From Alpinimonas psychrophila (GTDB lineage: Bacteria; Actinomycetota; Actinomycetes; Actinomycetales; Microbacteriaceae): 64,000 bases of DNA. Position 1 is the stretch's first letter. Each line of letters starts with the position of its first letter. The notes under the pieces are model-generated. The model saw only the letters and a program-made list of their open reading frames with translations. It was not told where the DNA came from and did no database searches. Made by a program: the position numbers and the translations under genes. This document shows, piece by piece, positions 30,596-39,980 of this stretch. The stretch is from positions 744,001-808,000 of the forward strand of contig NZ_JACGWU010000001.1 in the NCBI RefSeq assembly GCF_014137865.1. The letters are read 5' to 3'.

Positions 30596-31233
30596 GATGT
30601 CACCTTTCGCTTCCAGGGCATGGCGAAACGACCGATGAGCACGAGCGCACCGTCAAAGAGAAAGGCGATGATGACCGTCGCGACGACACCCGTGAATACT
30701 TCGGCGGGAATACCCCGCTTGAAACCATTGAGAAACAGGTATCCCAGGCTGGTGACACCAATAACCGAGCCGATGCTTACCAAACTGACGGTACTCACCG
30801 CCACCACACGCAACCCCGATAGCAAAACGGGGCCAGCCAGCGGCAGGTCTACCCGCCAGAAACGCTGCCACGACGAATATCCCATAGCGACGGATGCCTG
30901 ACGCACATCCTGACTGACGGAGGCAAGGGCATCCACTATTTGGCGCACGAGAAGGGCAACCGCGTAAATAGTGAGGCCCACAACGAGGTTGGCAGGATCA
31001 AGAATGGAGGTCCCCAGAACCACCGGGAGGGCGATAAAGAGGGGAAGCGACGGGATTGTGTAGAGCAGACCGCTGGCCGGAACGAGAAATCGTCCGACGC
31101 GCTTGTACCGAAAGGCCACCCACCCGAGGGGAAGCGCGACGGCTAGTCCCACAACAACGGGGAGAATACTGAGCCCAATGTGTACCCAGCTGAGGTTGAT
31201 AACGAGTTCCCAGTTTTTTGCTAGCCAGTCCAT
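30592..31233 (-). CDS. osmoprotectant ABC transporter permease 1
   Basis: A 213-residue integral membrane protein of the same family, with QIVDALASVSQDVRQASVAMGYSSWQ as the coupling loop that contacts the ATPase. Start ATG 31233 overlaps the end of the ATPase gene by 13 bases. Neighbours at both ends belong to the same importer. Confidence 0.9.
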   Translation of the reverse strand: MDWLAKNWELVINLSWVHIGLSILPVVVGLAVALPLGWVAFRYKRVGRFLVPASGLLYTIPSLPLFIALPVVLGTSILDPANLVVGLTIYAVALLVRQIVDALASVSQDVRQASVAMGYSSWQRFWRVDLPLAGPVLLSGLRVVAVSTVSLVSIGSVIGVTSLGYLFLNGFKRGIPAEVFTGVVATVIIAFLFDGALVLIGRFAMPWKRKVTS

Positions 31234-32090
31234 GCGCCGCCTTCGCGCTTACTCGGGTGAGGTTCGGCTGCTTGCTCAGGGGCAGCGAGAACTCCGGCTA
31301 CGCGGCCGCGTTGGTCCACGACAAGGCGAGTTCCATTGCGTTCCGTGATACGCAAGTGCTTGCTCTCATCACCGCGGCCAATGAAATCCGCGACAAAATC
31401 ATCCACTGGGTTTGCCAGCAACTCGGTGGGGGTTCCCATCTGCGCAACGTGTCCACCCTCGCGCAAAATAACGACCTGATCACCGAGCAGAAAAGCTTCA
31501 TCGATGTCGTGGGTAACGAACACAATGGTCTTGGCCAGCTCGGACTGAATACGCGCGAGCTCGGTTTGTAGCTCGCGGCGGACAATGGGGTCAACGGCGC
31601 CAAAGGGTTCATCCATCAACAAAATATTGGGATCAGCGGCGAGCCCTCGGGCAACACCGACCCTTTGCTGCTGCCCACCGGAAAGCTGCCCGGGGTACCG
31701 TTTCGCCAGGCTCGCGTCCAATCCTACGGTTGCCAGCAACTCCATGCCCCGCGCTCGCGCTTGCGTGCGAGAAACCCCCTGCAAGATCGGAACAGTCGTG
31801 ACGTTATCGAGGACTGTGCGGTGAGGCATGAGCCCCGAATTCTGCATCACGTAGCCGATTGAGCGTCGCAACTGCACGGGGTTGCGGGTGGCAACATCCA
31901 CGTCATCAATTAATACCTGGCCGGATGTGGGGTCAACCATGCGATTAATCATGCGTAGCAACGTAGTTTTGCCGCAGCCTGAGGGGCCAACCAGCACGGT
32001 AACGGCCCGCGGTGCAATCGCAAGATTCACCTCAGCCACTGCTAGGGCGCCCTCTTCGTAGCGCTTTGAGACGGAACGAAACTCAATCAT
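31221..32090 (-). CDS. osmoprotectant ABC transporter ATP-binding protein
   Basis: A 289-residue ABC ATPase with Walker A GPSGCGKTT, signature LSGGQQQRVGVARGLA, Walker B ILLMDEPFGAVDP and the H-loop in FVTHDIDEAFLLG. A short C-terminal segment with GTRLVVDQRGRVAGVL resembles half of a CBS-type regulatory tail. I chose ATG 32090 (MIEFRSVSKRYEEG), preceded by AAGG; the frame extends further upstream without homology. It is the first gene of the importer operon and divergent from the App1-like gene. Confidence 0.91.
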   Translation of the reverse strand: MIEFRSVSKRYEEGALAVAEVNLAIAPRAVTVLVGPSGCGKTTLLRMINRMVDPTSGQVLIDDVDVATRNPVQLRRSIGYVMQNSGLMPHRTVLDNVTTVPILQGVSRTQARARGMELLATVGLDASLAKRYPGQLSGGQQQRVGVARGLAADPNILLMDEPFGAVDPIVRRELQTELARIQSELAKTIVFVTHDIDEAFLLGDQVVILREGGHVAQMGTPTELLANPVDDFVADFIGRGDESKHLRITERNGTRLVVDQRGRVAGVLAAPEQAAEPHPSKREGGAWTG

Positions 32091-32194
32091 TACTGCCTTT
32101 TTTTTCATTTCTGTACACAACGTATAAGTGCATAGTAGGTATCTATTCTCACGGTTGCGGTGGGGACTTGCTGTTAACGTGTCAAACTTGAGCA

Positions 32195-33262
32195 GTGAAA
32201 TCGTCTTCCCCCCCAAGCGCGGCAAGCCAGGCGGCAACGGATGTCATGCATCGTGCCGCTCGCATTGAAGACCGTTTTCACCAGTTTCGGGAGAAACGTG
32301 CCCGCAAGCGTGGTCTCGCCGTCACGGTCGTGCCCTACCCCGGCTACGGCTCAACCGAGTGGGTTCGCGTATTGTGCCGCGTTCTGCTCACAAAACGCCC
32401 TCGGGTTGGTTCTCGCGCCGCGAAAAAGATGCGGAAGCGTTCGGAGAGCGTTCGCGGTTGGCGCAGCTTTACGAGCGTTCCGATCAACGATGTCACGGTC
32501 AAAATAACAGTTGACGGAAATGTTATTGAGGTCAAAGCTGACCGCGGTGGTGTTGTCGATGCTCGTATTCCGATGACCCTCTCCCCTGGCTTGCACATCG
32601 TGCGCTTTCAAGCGGAAGACTCCGAAATTGCGGAGGCAACCATCTACGTGGTCTCTCCGCAAGTAAGACTCGGCCTCGTCTCTGACGTAGACGACACCGT
32701 CATGGTGACCGCGCTTCCGCGCCCTTTTCTCGCAGCCTGGAACTCGTTTGTTCTCAACGAGCATGCGCGTGTTCCGACGCCGGGGATGGCCGTTTTCTTA
32801 AGCAAAATTGCTTTTATGACCCCGGGAATGCCGATCATCTACCTCTCTACTGGCGCGTGGAATGTTGCGCCCACCCTCACCCGTTTTCTCACCCGCAATC
32901 TGTATCCCAAAGGCGCACTCCTGCTCACCGACTGGGGGCCCACCCACGATCGCCTCTTTCGTAGCGGGCGAGAGCACAAACAGACGCAACTCTCACGTTT
33001 GGCCTCCGAATTTCCCAATATTCAGTGGATGCTTGTGGGCGATGACGGGCAGCATGACGAAGCCATTTATGCCCAGTTTGAGCACGAGCATCCCGAAAAT
33101 GTGAAAGCGGTCGCTATTCGCCAGCTTTCCCATGGCGAGGCCGTTTTAGCGGGAGCCACCAAGAAGACGGAGGCGCACGACCAAGACGGTGGCGTCCCCT
33201 GGGTGTACTCCCCCGACGGTGCTGGGCTTGTCGAGCAACTGACGGCGCGCGGCGTTCTTTAG
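32195..33262 (+). CDS. App1-like (DUF2183) phosphatase
   Basis: A 355-residue HAD-superfamily protein. The motif SDVDDTVMVT provides the DxDxT nucleophile, and LSTGAWNV and the GDDGQHDEAIY segment match the App1/DUF2183 phosphatidate-phosphatase-like family. The N-terminal third (to about residue 160) forms a beta-rich domain. The GTG at 32195 has no Shine-Dalgarno and a CAAACT hexamer six bases upstream, so it may be leaderless; ATG 32246 is an alternative. It converges on and overlaps the MMPL gene by four bases. Substrate unknown. Confidence 0.86.
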   Translation: MKSSSPPSAASQAATDVMHRAARIEDRFHQFREKRARKRGLAVTVVPYPGYGSTEWVRVLCRVLLTKRPRVGSRAAKKMRKRSESVRGWRSFTSVPINDVTVKITVDGNVIEVKADRGGVVDARIPMTLSPGLHIVRFQAEDSEIAEATIYVVSPQVRLGLVSDVDDTVMVTALPRPFLAAWNSFVLNEHARVPTPGMAVFLSKIAFMTPGMPIIYLSTGAWNVAPTLTRFLTRNLYPKGALLLTDWGPTHDRLFRSGREHKQTQLSRLASEFPNIQWMLVGDDGQHDEAIYAQFEHEHPENVKAVAIRQLSHGEAVLAGATKKTEAHDQDGGVPWVYSPDGAGLVEQLTARGVL

Positions 33263-35406
33263 CGCATTTTCCACCAGGCAGCTCGACCTGCGATCGCGAG
33301 AACTGCTGGAATCACCAGTAACATAACCACAAGCGTGTAGACAGCGATAGAAATCGCCAACCCGAACCCAAACATCGTTACCGTCCGTTGATCATTGAGC
33401 ATGAAGCTTCCAAATACGACGACCATGACAGAAGCTGCAGCCAAGATCACTTTGGCAGTCGCCGCTAATCCATTCCGCACAGCAGCTTGTGTGTTGCCAT
33501 CACGGCTCAATTCTTCTTTCACACGACTCAGCAAAAAGACTGTGTAATCAGTAGACAAGCCAAACAGCACGGCAAAAAGCATGACAGGTACAAAAGATTC
33601 CACAGGCCCGGCAATGACCCCCAACAGGTCTGCAGGCCACCACCCCCACTGGAACACGGCCACGACAGGCCCATATGCAGCGCCGACAGCAAAGAGATTC
33701 ATAATGACGGCCATGGCAGCAATAAACGGTGCTTTGAATTCGATAAGCAGCACGATGAACGCCAATCCGACGACCAGTAGCACGAACCAGCCGAGCTGGG
33801 CGAGAAGCGTATCCGCTAGGTCAATACTCGTGGCCGTTGCACCTCCTACATGGGCGACAACATTCGGCGCCGACATCGGAAGGACAGATTCTCGAAGATC
33901 GTGAACAAGGGTTTCCGTCTCCGCTGCGTCAGGCGATGTTGTCGGGATGACGGTATACAAAACCGTCGTCCCGTTGGTTCCTAATCGTGGTGGTGTTACC
34001 GACGCGACACCGGCAGTATCAACGAGATCGGTTCGCAACACCATACTGGCGGCAGTAAGTTGCTCAGGTGTGAGATTGCTGCCAAAGTCGGCCGTCACGA
34101 GCAGGGGGCCAGCCCATCCTGCGCCAAACCCATCAACGATCAGGTCATAGGCCTTTCGCTGAGTTGTCTCCGCCGACTGAGAACCGCCATCGGCAGTTCC
34201 GAGGCGCAAAGAAAGAAGTGGAACAGCGAGAATCATGAGGACCATGACACCCGAGAACAGTGCAATCCAACGGTATTTTTGAACCCCGGAAACCCAAGCG
34301 CGCCAACCCGAACGAACGTCCATACCGCTCGAAATATCGCCACGACCCTTCGGAACCGCAGAGGCTCTATTCCCAATTTTTCGAACACGGACGCTGTCCA
34401 GTTTGGTGCCAAATATTGCGAGAAGTGCGGGCAACAAGGTAACCGCAGCGAGCATTATGGCTCCGACGACGATTGCGCTCGCGAGTCCCAGCGATGAAAC
34501 AAAAGGAATCCCGATGACATAGAGGCTGAGGATAGCGATAATCACCGTCAGCCCTGCAACAAGAACTGATCTTCCAGCGGTCTTCATCGCAATTTCTATA
34601 GAGTCCTTCGGAGCGAGACCGCGGCTCATTCCGTCGCGGTGTCTTGTCACAATCAGCAGGGCATAGTCGATTCCGACACCCAGACCAATCATCGCCGCGA
34701 CAATGGGGCCGGATGTTCCGATGGTGACGCTGCTCGCAAGGATCGAAATTGACGCAATCCCTATACCAAGTGCCGTGAGAGCTGTGATAAGCGTCACCAG
34801 CATGGCAAAAAGTGACCCGAACACGAGCAGAAGGACCACTGCCGCTGCGAGGAGCCCGAACATCTCACTGCCCGAAGGACCGCTTTCGGTTTGCGTGGCA
34901 GGACCGCCGAATTCGACTTCAACGCCTGCATCCTGAAGGGTATTGAAAGCATTCCTTGTCGCCGCAATAGTGGCGGCCGGAATATCTTTTGCCCGCTCTG
35001 TAAATTGAATCGTGACCAGGGCTGTCAGACCATCTTCCGAAACCATCGGCATCTGGGGATTGTAGGGCGAGCGAATCGCGGCCACCCCCGCTATATCAGA
35101 AATTGTAGAAACCGCTACCTCTACCTCGCTCTGAATTGCAACGGAGGTGACCGGCGTATTGGCGTCATTGCTGTGCACGAGAACCTGCATGCCGTCACCG
35201 GCAAGTTCCGGGAACTCGGAGCGCAACTGGTCATAGGCAGCTTGTGAATCAGTGCCTGCCAGAGTCAAATCATTGCTGAAGGTTCCACCATACGCTTTGC
35301 TTCCAAAGAGGGCCCCCAAAACAAGGAGAGCCCAGGCGATAACGACGACCCAGCGGTATCTAGTGGATATTCGAGCAAGTACACCAAGCACGGTCATTCC
35401 CATCAC
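33259..35406 (-). CDS. MMPL-family RND transporter
   Basis: A 715-residue exporter with two homologous halves, each an extracytoplasmic loop domain plus a block of membrane helices. Visible MMPL motifs include GLGVGIDYALLIVTRHRD in the first half and FGLSTDYTVFLLSRVKEE in the second, the latter carrying the proton-relay Asp-Tyr pair. Substrates of such proteins range from lipids to drugs. The frame opens with GTG 35406 but ATG 35403 or 35397 are also possible. It lies directly downstream of a tetR gene whose palindromic operator is in its promoter, so it is probably inducible by the substrate. Confidence 0.93.
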   Translation of the reverse strand: MMGMTVLGVLARISTRYRWVVVIAWALLVLGALFGSKAYGGTFSNDLTLAGTDSQAAYDQLRSEFPELAGDGMQVLVHSNDANTPVTSVAIQSEVEVAVSTISDIAGVAAIRSPYNPQMPMVSEDGLTALVTIQFTERAKDIPAATIAATRNAFNTLQDAGVEVEFGGPATQTESGPSGSEMFGLLAAAVVLLLVFGSLFAMLVTLITALTALGIGIASISILASSVTIGTSGPIVAAMIGLGVGIDYALLIVTRHRDGMSRGLAPKDSIEIAMKTAGRSVLVAGLTVIIAILSLYVIGIPFVSSLGLASAIVVGAIMLAAVTLLPALLAIFGTKLDSVRVRKIGNRASAVPKGRGDISSGMDVRSGWRAWVSGVQKYRWIALFSGVMVLMILAVPLLSLRLGTADGGSQSAETTQRKAYDLIVDGFGAGWAGPLLVTADFGSNLTPEQLTAASMVLRTDLVDTAGVASVTPPRLGTNGTTVLYTVIPTTSPDAAETETLVHDLRESVLPMSAPNVVAHVGGATATSIDLADTLLAQLGWFVLLVVGLAFIVLLIEFKAPFIAAMAVIMNLFAVGAAYGPVVAVFQWGWWPADLLGVIAGPVESFVPVMLFAVLFGLSTDYTVFLLSRVKEELSRDGNTQAAVRNGLAATAKVILAAASVMVVVFGSFMLNDQRTVTMFGFGLAISIAVYTLVVMLLVIPAVLAIAGRAAWWKMR

Positions 35407-35447
35407 ACATCATTGATTTCTGGCTCCCGAAGAGCAGCCCCGGGGTC

Positions 35448-35477
35448 AGTCTAGATGAAATGAGACAGTACTGTCTA
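35448..35477 (-). promoter_or_regulatory. MMPL promoter with TetR-type palindromic operator
   Basis: A perfect 14-bp palindrome AGACAGTACTGTCT spans 35463-35476. On the minus strand TAGACA (35477-35472) and TAGACT (35453-35448) are separated by 18 bases, forming a good -35/-10 pair. The palindrome covers the -35 and half the spacer, so a bound repressor would exclude polymerase. It lies in the 82-base gap between tetR and the MMPL gene. Confidence 0.75.
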
Positions 35478-35488
35478 ATTTTCTGTTG

Positions 35489-36076
35489 TTATCGAGCGTC
35501 GCGGCTCGCGATACCGCCCACGAGTGTCTTATACACAAGCTCAGCCATTGCTATTTCAGATTTCTCAATCACGGGCAGGGACCGGACGGCTGTCATCAAC
35601 AATGACGACATGGCGGATACGACCCACTCAGGCGATAAATCTTGCTGGATATCACCCTCGCGCTGACCGCGCCTCACAACATCAAGGAGAGGTGCAAAAA
35701 CCAGATCTCTCTGGGTCGAGAAATGCGCGTTCGTCTCGGGCCCACGCATCAAAATAATGCGAAATCGCATTCCATACTTGCTCAAGGAATCAATGACACG
35801 GCGCAACACTTCAAGGGCGCTTCCCTCATCGAGACGACACTCCAACAAAATCGCAGAAGCCCGGGATAGAGCCTCTCCCTGGATTGCTTTGAGCAAGCTT
35901 TGCCTGCTGCTGAAATGCCGATACAGAGTGGCCCTCGTGAGTTCTGCTGCCTGCGCAACATCGGCCATGGACGCTTCCGGATTGCGCGCGAGTTCATCGG
36001 CAGCAGCAGCCAGGAGAGCTTCGCGATGACGCACAACATCTACGCGCGAAACTGACGGCTCTTTCGGAATACTCAT
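35489..36076 (-). CDS. TetR-family transcriptional regulator
   Basis: A 195-residue repressor. The N-terminal helix-turn-helix has MADVAQAAELTRATLYRHFSSRQSLLKAI (residues about 38-65). The C-terminal ligand and dimerisation domain is diverse. It is followed at once by the MMPL exporter on the same strand, and a perfect palindrome lies in the intervening promoter, so it most probably represses the exporter. The inducer is unknown. Confidence 0.9.
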   Translation of the reverse strand: MSIPKEPSVSRVDVVRHREALLAAAADELARNPEASMADVAQAAELTRATLYRHFSSRQSLLKAIQGEALSRASAILLECRLDEGSALEVLRRVIDSLSKYGMRFRIILMRGPETNAHFSTQRDLVFAPLLDVVRRGQREGDIQQDLSPEWVVSAMSSLLMTAVRSLPVIEKSEIAMAELVYKTLVGGIASRDAR

Positions 36077-36169
36077 GTGCCATGTCTAACAGAAGGCGCG
36101 ACCTTCCACCGTCACCCCTGTCGCCACGGAAAAGTCCCAGAATTGTCAGTGGGGGTTTCTAAGCTTCTG

Positions 36170-36189
36170 ATTCGAAGATATATTCGAAT
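36170..36189 (+). promoter_or_regulatory. LexA (SOS) box upstream of DUF6504-dnaE2
   Basis: ATTCGAA (36170-36176), six bases, TTCGAAT (36183-36189): a perfect 7-bp inverted repeat. The core TCGAAG-ATAT-ATTCGA at 36172-36187 matches the actinobacterial LexA consensus TCGAAC-N4-GTTCGA at 10 of 12 fixed positions. It lies 15 bases before the start codon of the first gene, next to the ribosome-binding site AAGGAGA, so the promoter or its start site must overlap it. Confidence 0.75.
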
Positions 36190-36204
36190 AAGGAGAAGAA
36201 CATC

Positions 36205-36540
36205 ATGCACATCAATGAGACTGTTTCGGTCGAAACACTTCCCTCCGGCGCGCCCATTCGCTTTGTGTGGCGCGGCGTTACCTACGGCGTCGTCAGCTCC
36301 CCCGAGCCCTGGATCAGCCGGCGGAGTTGGTGGAGTGAGGGTGGTGTGCGGGTAGCCCGAGGCTCTGCCGCCGGCCTGCTCGAAGTCCCCATGTGGCGAG
36401 TAGACGCGCTTCCCCTCACCGACGGCGCGCAGCGCATGGACGGAACCTTTGATTTGGCACAGCCGCCAGCCGCGACCGGTGGGGACTGGGTACTGGTGAC
36501 CGCAGTGAGTGAGGAGCTAGATGAGCGGCTATTTGCCTAA
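36205..36540 (+). CDS. DUF6504 family protein
   Basis: A 111-residue protein with the segment PIRFVWRGVTYGVVSSPEPWISRRSWW, typical of the small Trp-rich proteins encoded between imuB and dnaE2 in many Actinobacteria (DUF6504). Its role in the mutagenesis cassette is not known. Start ATG 36205 has AAGGAGA about nine bases upstream. It lies 22 bases before dnaE2 and behind a LexA box, so both should be damage-inducible. No imuA or imuB gene accompanies it here. Confidence 0.8.
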   Translation: MHINETVSVETLPSGAPIRFVWRGVTYGVVSSPEPWISRRSWWSEGGVRVARGSAAGLLEVPMWRVDALPLTDGAQRMDGTFDLAQPPAATGGDWVLVTAVSEELDERLFA

Positions 36541-36562
36541 AAGAATCCTCATCTAAAAGACC

Positions 36563-39500
36563 ATGACCACTTTCACTCACCTCAACGTCGCCTCCGCCTT
36601 CTCGGCGCATCACGGCACTGCGCGCCCAGAAGCCCTTGTCGCGGCCCAGGCGGCGTTTGGTGCACGTGCGGCCGGTATTGCGGACCGAGACGGTCTCTAC
36701 GGTGCTGTGCGGCATATCCGGGCGTGTTTGGCCCAGGGAATTGCTCCCATTGTGGGAGTGAGTCTCGCCGTTCTGGAGAAAGACGGGCGCGCTGCTGGAC
36801 GGATCACCGTGCTCGCCCACGGGCACACAGACGGCTCCGGCTGGGCAACACTCGCGCGCTCCATTTCTGCGGCACATGCTCCCCGGGGGAAACGCGCGGT
36901 GGGTCTATTGCGCGATCGCATTGGGCATTTACTACGGGGGGCCGATGGGGCGACCGTCACCGTGCTGCTGGGTCATGATTCAGATGTCGGGCAGGCGGTG
37001 GCCACCGGAGATCTGCCCCGCGCTCGCGTGTGCCTGTCATGGTGGAAGGGTATTTTGCCGGACAGCCTCGCCGTTGAAGTCGTCTGTCACTACACCGAGC
37101 CCGGGGAACCGGCTAGTCTTCGGCATGCCGCACAGATGCTTGAACTCGCGGAGGCCCAAGACGTTACGGCAGTGCTCGGCAACGCTGTTCGCTATCTCGA
37201 GCCCGATGATGCCCTCACTGGCGATGTCCTAGATGCCGCGAGCCACCTGAGCGCTCTCGGCGCTTTTACACCTCAGCCCAACGGGCAAGCGTGGCTGAAG
37301 ACCCCCGATGACATGCACGCGCTGGCAAGACGCATCGTGCAATTTTCCACCCTTCCTGCCAGCACCGCACCGCGGCTCATTGCCTCAACGGAACACGTAG
37401 GCGAGCGCTGTACCCTCGACCCCGACGAGGACCTCGGCTGGCGGCGCGCCAAGATTCCCGAAAACGAGGTCATTGGACTCACCGGCGACCCCAATGCCGT
37501 TCTGTGGAGTACCGCTGAAGCGGGCATCAGCGAAAGATTCCCCTACGCCGATACGGCCGAACTCACTCGGGTGCGAACGCGCATGCGCGACGAACTTGTC
37601 ACCATCAACGAGTTTGGCTTTGCCTCCTATTTTCTGACCGTGGCCGATGTCACCTCCATGATGCGAGGCATGGGCATTCGCAATCAGGCTCGTGGCTCGG
37701 GTGCTGGCAGCCTCGTTAACTATTTGCTGCACATCAGCAACGTTGATCCTCTCGAGCACGATCTCCTCTTCGAGCGATTCCTGGGCAACAAACGTGAGAC
37801 CTTGCCCGACATCGACATCGACGTAGAGTCGGCCCGTCGTCACGAGATTTACCGCGCTATCTTCGAACGTTACGGCAGTACCCGCGTCAGCTTGATGGCC
37901 ATGCAAAACACCTATCGAGCGCGGGGAGCCGCACGCGATGCCGGAGCCGCCCTCGGGCTGACCGAGGATCAAATTACCTTCGTTGCCAAGAATATTTGGC
38001 GTTTTAACGCTCGCGACTTTCGCGATGCACTGGGGCGCAAACCCGAGCTTCGTGAATTTGCCGAACTCCTGCACACCGATGACAAGCTCGACATGCTCGT
38101 TGATCTCACGGAACGCCTCGACCGGCTTCCTCGGCATGTCTCCATGCATCCGTGCGGGGTAATTCTCGGTAACAACGATCTCTATAACCTCACGCCGGTG
38201 CAACCCAGCGGCATGGGCCTGCCGATGAGCCAATTCGACAAAGATGACATCGATGATGTCGGGCTTCTCAAACTCGATGTTCTTGGCGTGCGCATGCAAT
38301 CTTCCATCGCCTACACCGTGAGCGAAATCAGACGCCTGCATGGCTCTCGGGTTGCCCTAGCCGGCAACCTGCCATTAGATGCGCCCTATATCAACCCCGA
38401 CGGCCATCTCGATGTGGACTCCATCCCCCACGATGACGAGGCCACTTATGAATCAATTCGCACCGCCCACACGCTCGGCATGTTCCAAATCGAGAGCCCC
38501 GGGCAACGTGAGCTCATCGGAAAGATGCAGCCAACGGAATATAACGACCTCATCGCCGATATTTCGCTCTTCCGTCCCGGCCCCATGAAGGGCAACATGG
38601 TGGCTCCCTTCCTCGACGCCAAGCACGGTTTCACCATGCCCAACTATCTGCATTCGCGTTTTCGCTACTTTCTCGGGGACAGCTACGGCGTCGTCATTTA
38701 CCACGAGCACATCTTGCGAATGCTGCACGAGTGCATGGGCGTCAGCCTGGCCGAGGCGGATGAGTTGCGGCGCAGCATGGAAAAAAACACCGACTCGATT
38801 GAGACGAACTTTCGTACTCGCACGGCGGCGAACAAAGATTCCGTCACCGGCAAACGTCTCTTCACCGATGCCGACATCGAGCGCATTTGGCTCGTGCTCA
38901 AGGGGTTCGGATCCTTTGGGTTCTGTAAAGCCCACGGGGCGGCGTTCGCTTTGCCGACCTATCAGAGCGCGTGGCTGAAGGCGCACTACCCCGCAGAGTT
39001 CCTTGCCGGAATCCTCACCCACGACCCCGGAATGTATCCGCGAAGATTGTTGCTCGCGGAGGTGCGGCGCATGGGAATTCCCATTTTGGCGCTCGACGTC
39101 AATAAAAGTGACGGGTGCTACCGCGTGGAGCGACAAGCCCCGCAAGCACCCAACCAAGCCGTGGACGGCACGCTCGGCATCCGACTTTCTTTGCGCGACG
39201 TTCAAGGAATCAACGAAAAAGAATTACAGCGCATTCTGTTGGGTCAGCCTTTTGATTCGCTCACCGATTTTTTTGAGCGGGCAAAACCCAGCCGATCATT
39301 ACTCCAACGCCTCGCCCTCGTGGGAGCTCTGGACGACATCGCGGCAACGAGTATTTTTGGCGACGGAACCGCTGCGGGAGAACCACCCCCCACCCGAGGT
39401 GACGTTATTGCCCGCGTTCGTCAACTCACAGCCGCCAACCGTCGAGTGCACTTCCCTGAGAACCAACTCGATTTCACTGTTGATGACCGCCACCTCATTC

Positions 39501-39943
39501 CTCGGGGTAACGCCGAGTTCACCTCCGAAGAACGCGTGCATGCCGAATTGAGCATCCTCAACATGGATGCCACGGCGCACGTTCTTGAAAGCTACCGCCC
39601 ACTTCTGGATGAGCTCGGCGTCACTCCCGCCAATGAGCTCCTAGGTCTCTGGAATAAAACTGAGGTCCTCGTTGCCGGAATTCGCGTAGCCACCCAAACA
39701 CCTCCGATGAAGAGCGGTAAACGCGTGGTCTTCATTAGTCTCGACGATGGCACGGGGTGCTCCGACTCCACGTTCTTCGAAGAAGCCCAAGAGGCCACCG
39801 GTCCCGTCTTGTTTGGAACTCGCCTCATGGTGATTCGCGGGCGTACGCGACGCACGGGGGAACGCGGAATCTCCATCGAGGCTTCGAATGCGTGGGATTT
39901 ACGGGAACTCTGGACACAGTTTGGCTCGCCACGACGAAAATGA
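36563..39943 (+). CDS. dnaE2: error-prone DNA polymerase III alpha DnaE2 (ImuC)
   Basis: A 1126-residue C-family polymerase of the damage-tolerance type. An N-terminal PHP domain (about 1-280) is followed by the palm/fingers with RGSGAGSLVNYLLHIS, catalytic LPDIDIDVESARR, and SLMAMQNTYRARGAARD; FGSFGFCKAHGAAFA and the C-terminal OB fold complete it. The PHP domain begins FTHLNVAS, where active PHP domains carry HxH, so a metal ligand may be missing. Cofactors ImuA and ImuB are not encoded in this window; in mycobacteria DnaE2 needs both. Confidence 0.94.
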   Translation: MTTFTHLNVASAFSAHHGTARPEALVAAQAAFGARAAGIADRDGLYGAVRHIRACLAQGIAPIVGVSLAVLEKDGRAAGRITVLAHGHTDGSGWATLARSISAAHAPRGKRAVGLLRDRIGHLLRGADGATVTVLLGHDSDVGQAVATGDLPRARVCLSWWKGILPDSLAVEVVCHYTEPGEPASLRHAAQMLELAEAQDVTAVLGNAVRYLEPDDALTGDVLDAASHLSALGAFTPQPNGQAWLKTPDDMHALARRIVQFSTLPASTAPRLIASTEHVGERCTLDPDEDLGWRRAKIPENEVIGLTGDPNAVLWSTAEAGISERFPYADTAELTRVRTRMRDELVTINEFGFASYFLTVADVTSMMRGMGIRNQARGSGAGSLVNYLLHISNVDPLEHDLLFERFLGNKRETLPDIDIDVESARRHEIYRAIFERYGSTRVSLMAMQNTYRARGAARDAGAALGLTEDQITFVAKNIWRFNARDFRDALGRKPELREFAELLHTDDKLDMLVDLTERLDRLPRHVSMHPCGVILGNNDLYNLTPVQPSGMGLPMSQFDKDDIDDVGLLKLDVLGVRMQSSIAYTVSEIRRLHGSRVALAGNLPLDAPYINPDGHLDVDSIPHDDEATYESIRTAHTLGMFQIESPGQRELIGKMQPTEYNDLIADISLFRPGPMKGNMVAPFLDAKHGFTMPNYLHSRFRYFLGDSYGVVIYHEHILRMLHECMGVSLAEADELRRSMEKNTDSIETNFRTRTAANKDSVTGKRLFTDADIERIWLVLKGFGSFGFCKAHGAAFALPTYQSAWLKAHYPAEFLAGILTHDPGMYPRRLLLAEVRRMGIPILALDVNKSDGCYRVERQAPQAPNQAVDGTLGIRLSLRDVQGINEKELQRILLGQPFDSLTDFFERAKPSRSLLQRLALVGALDDIAATSIFGDGTAAGEPPPTRGDVIARVRQLTAANRRVHFPENQLDFTVDDRHLIPRGNAEFTSEERVHAELSILNMDATAHVLESYRPLLDELGVTPANELLGLWNKTEVLVAGIRVATQTPPMKSGKRVVFISLDDGTGCSDSTFFEEAQEATGPVLFGTRLMVIRGRTRRTGERGISIEASNAWDLRELWTQFGSPRRK

Positions 39944-39968
39944 CACACACAGGCAATAACGGCGTCGC

Positions 39969-39974
39969 TACGGT
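39969..39974 (+). promoter_or_regulatory. -10 element of a leaderless FUSC gene
   Basis: TACGGT ends exactly six bases before GTG 39981, and there is no Shine-Dalgarno. The geometry is the same as at pabB, pabC and the leuA leader peptide. Confidence 0.5.
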
Positions 39975-39980
39975 TAGAGC

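Noticed and set aside
37385-38341. 318-codon frame opposite dnaE2
   Set aside because: Shadow of the polymerase gene; no domain.
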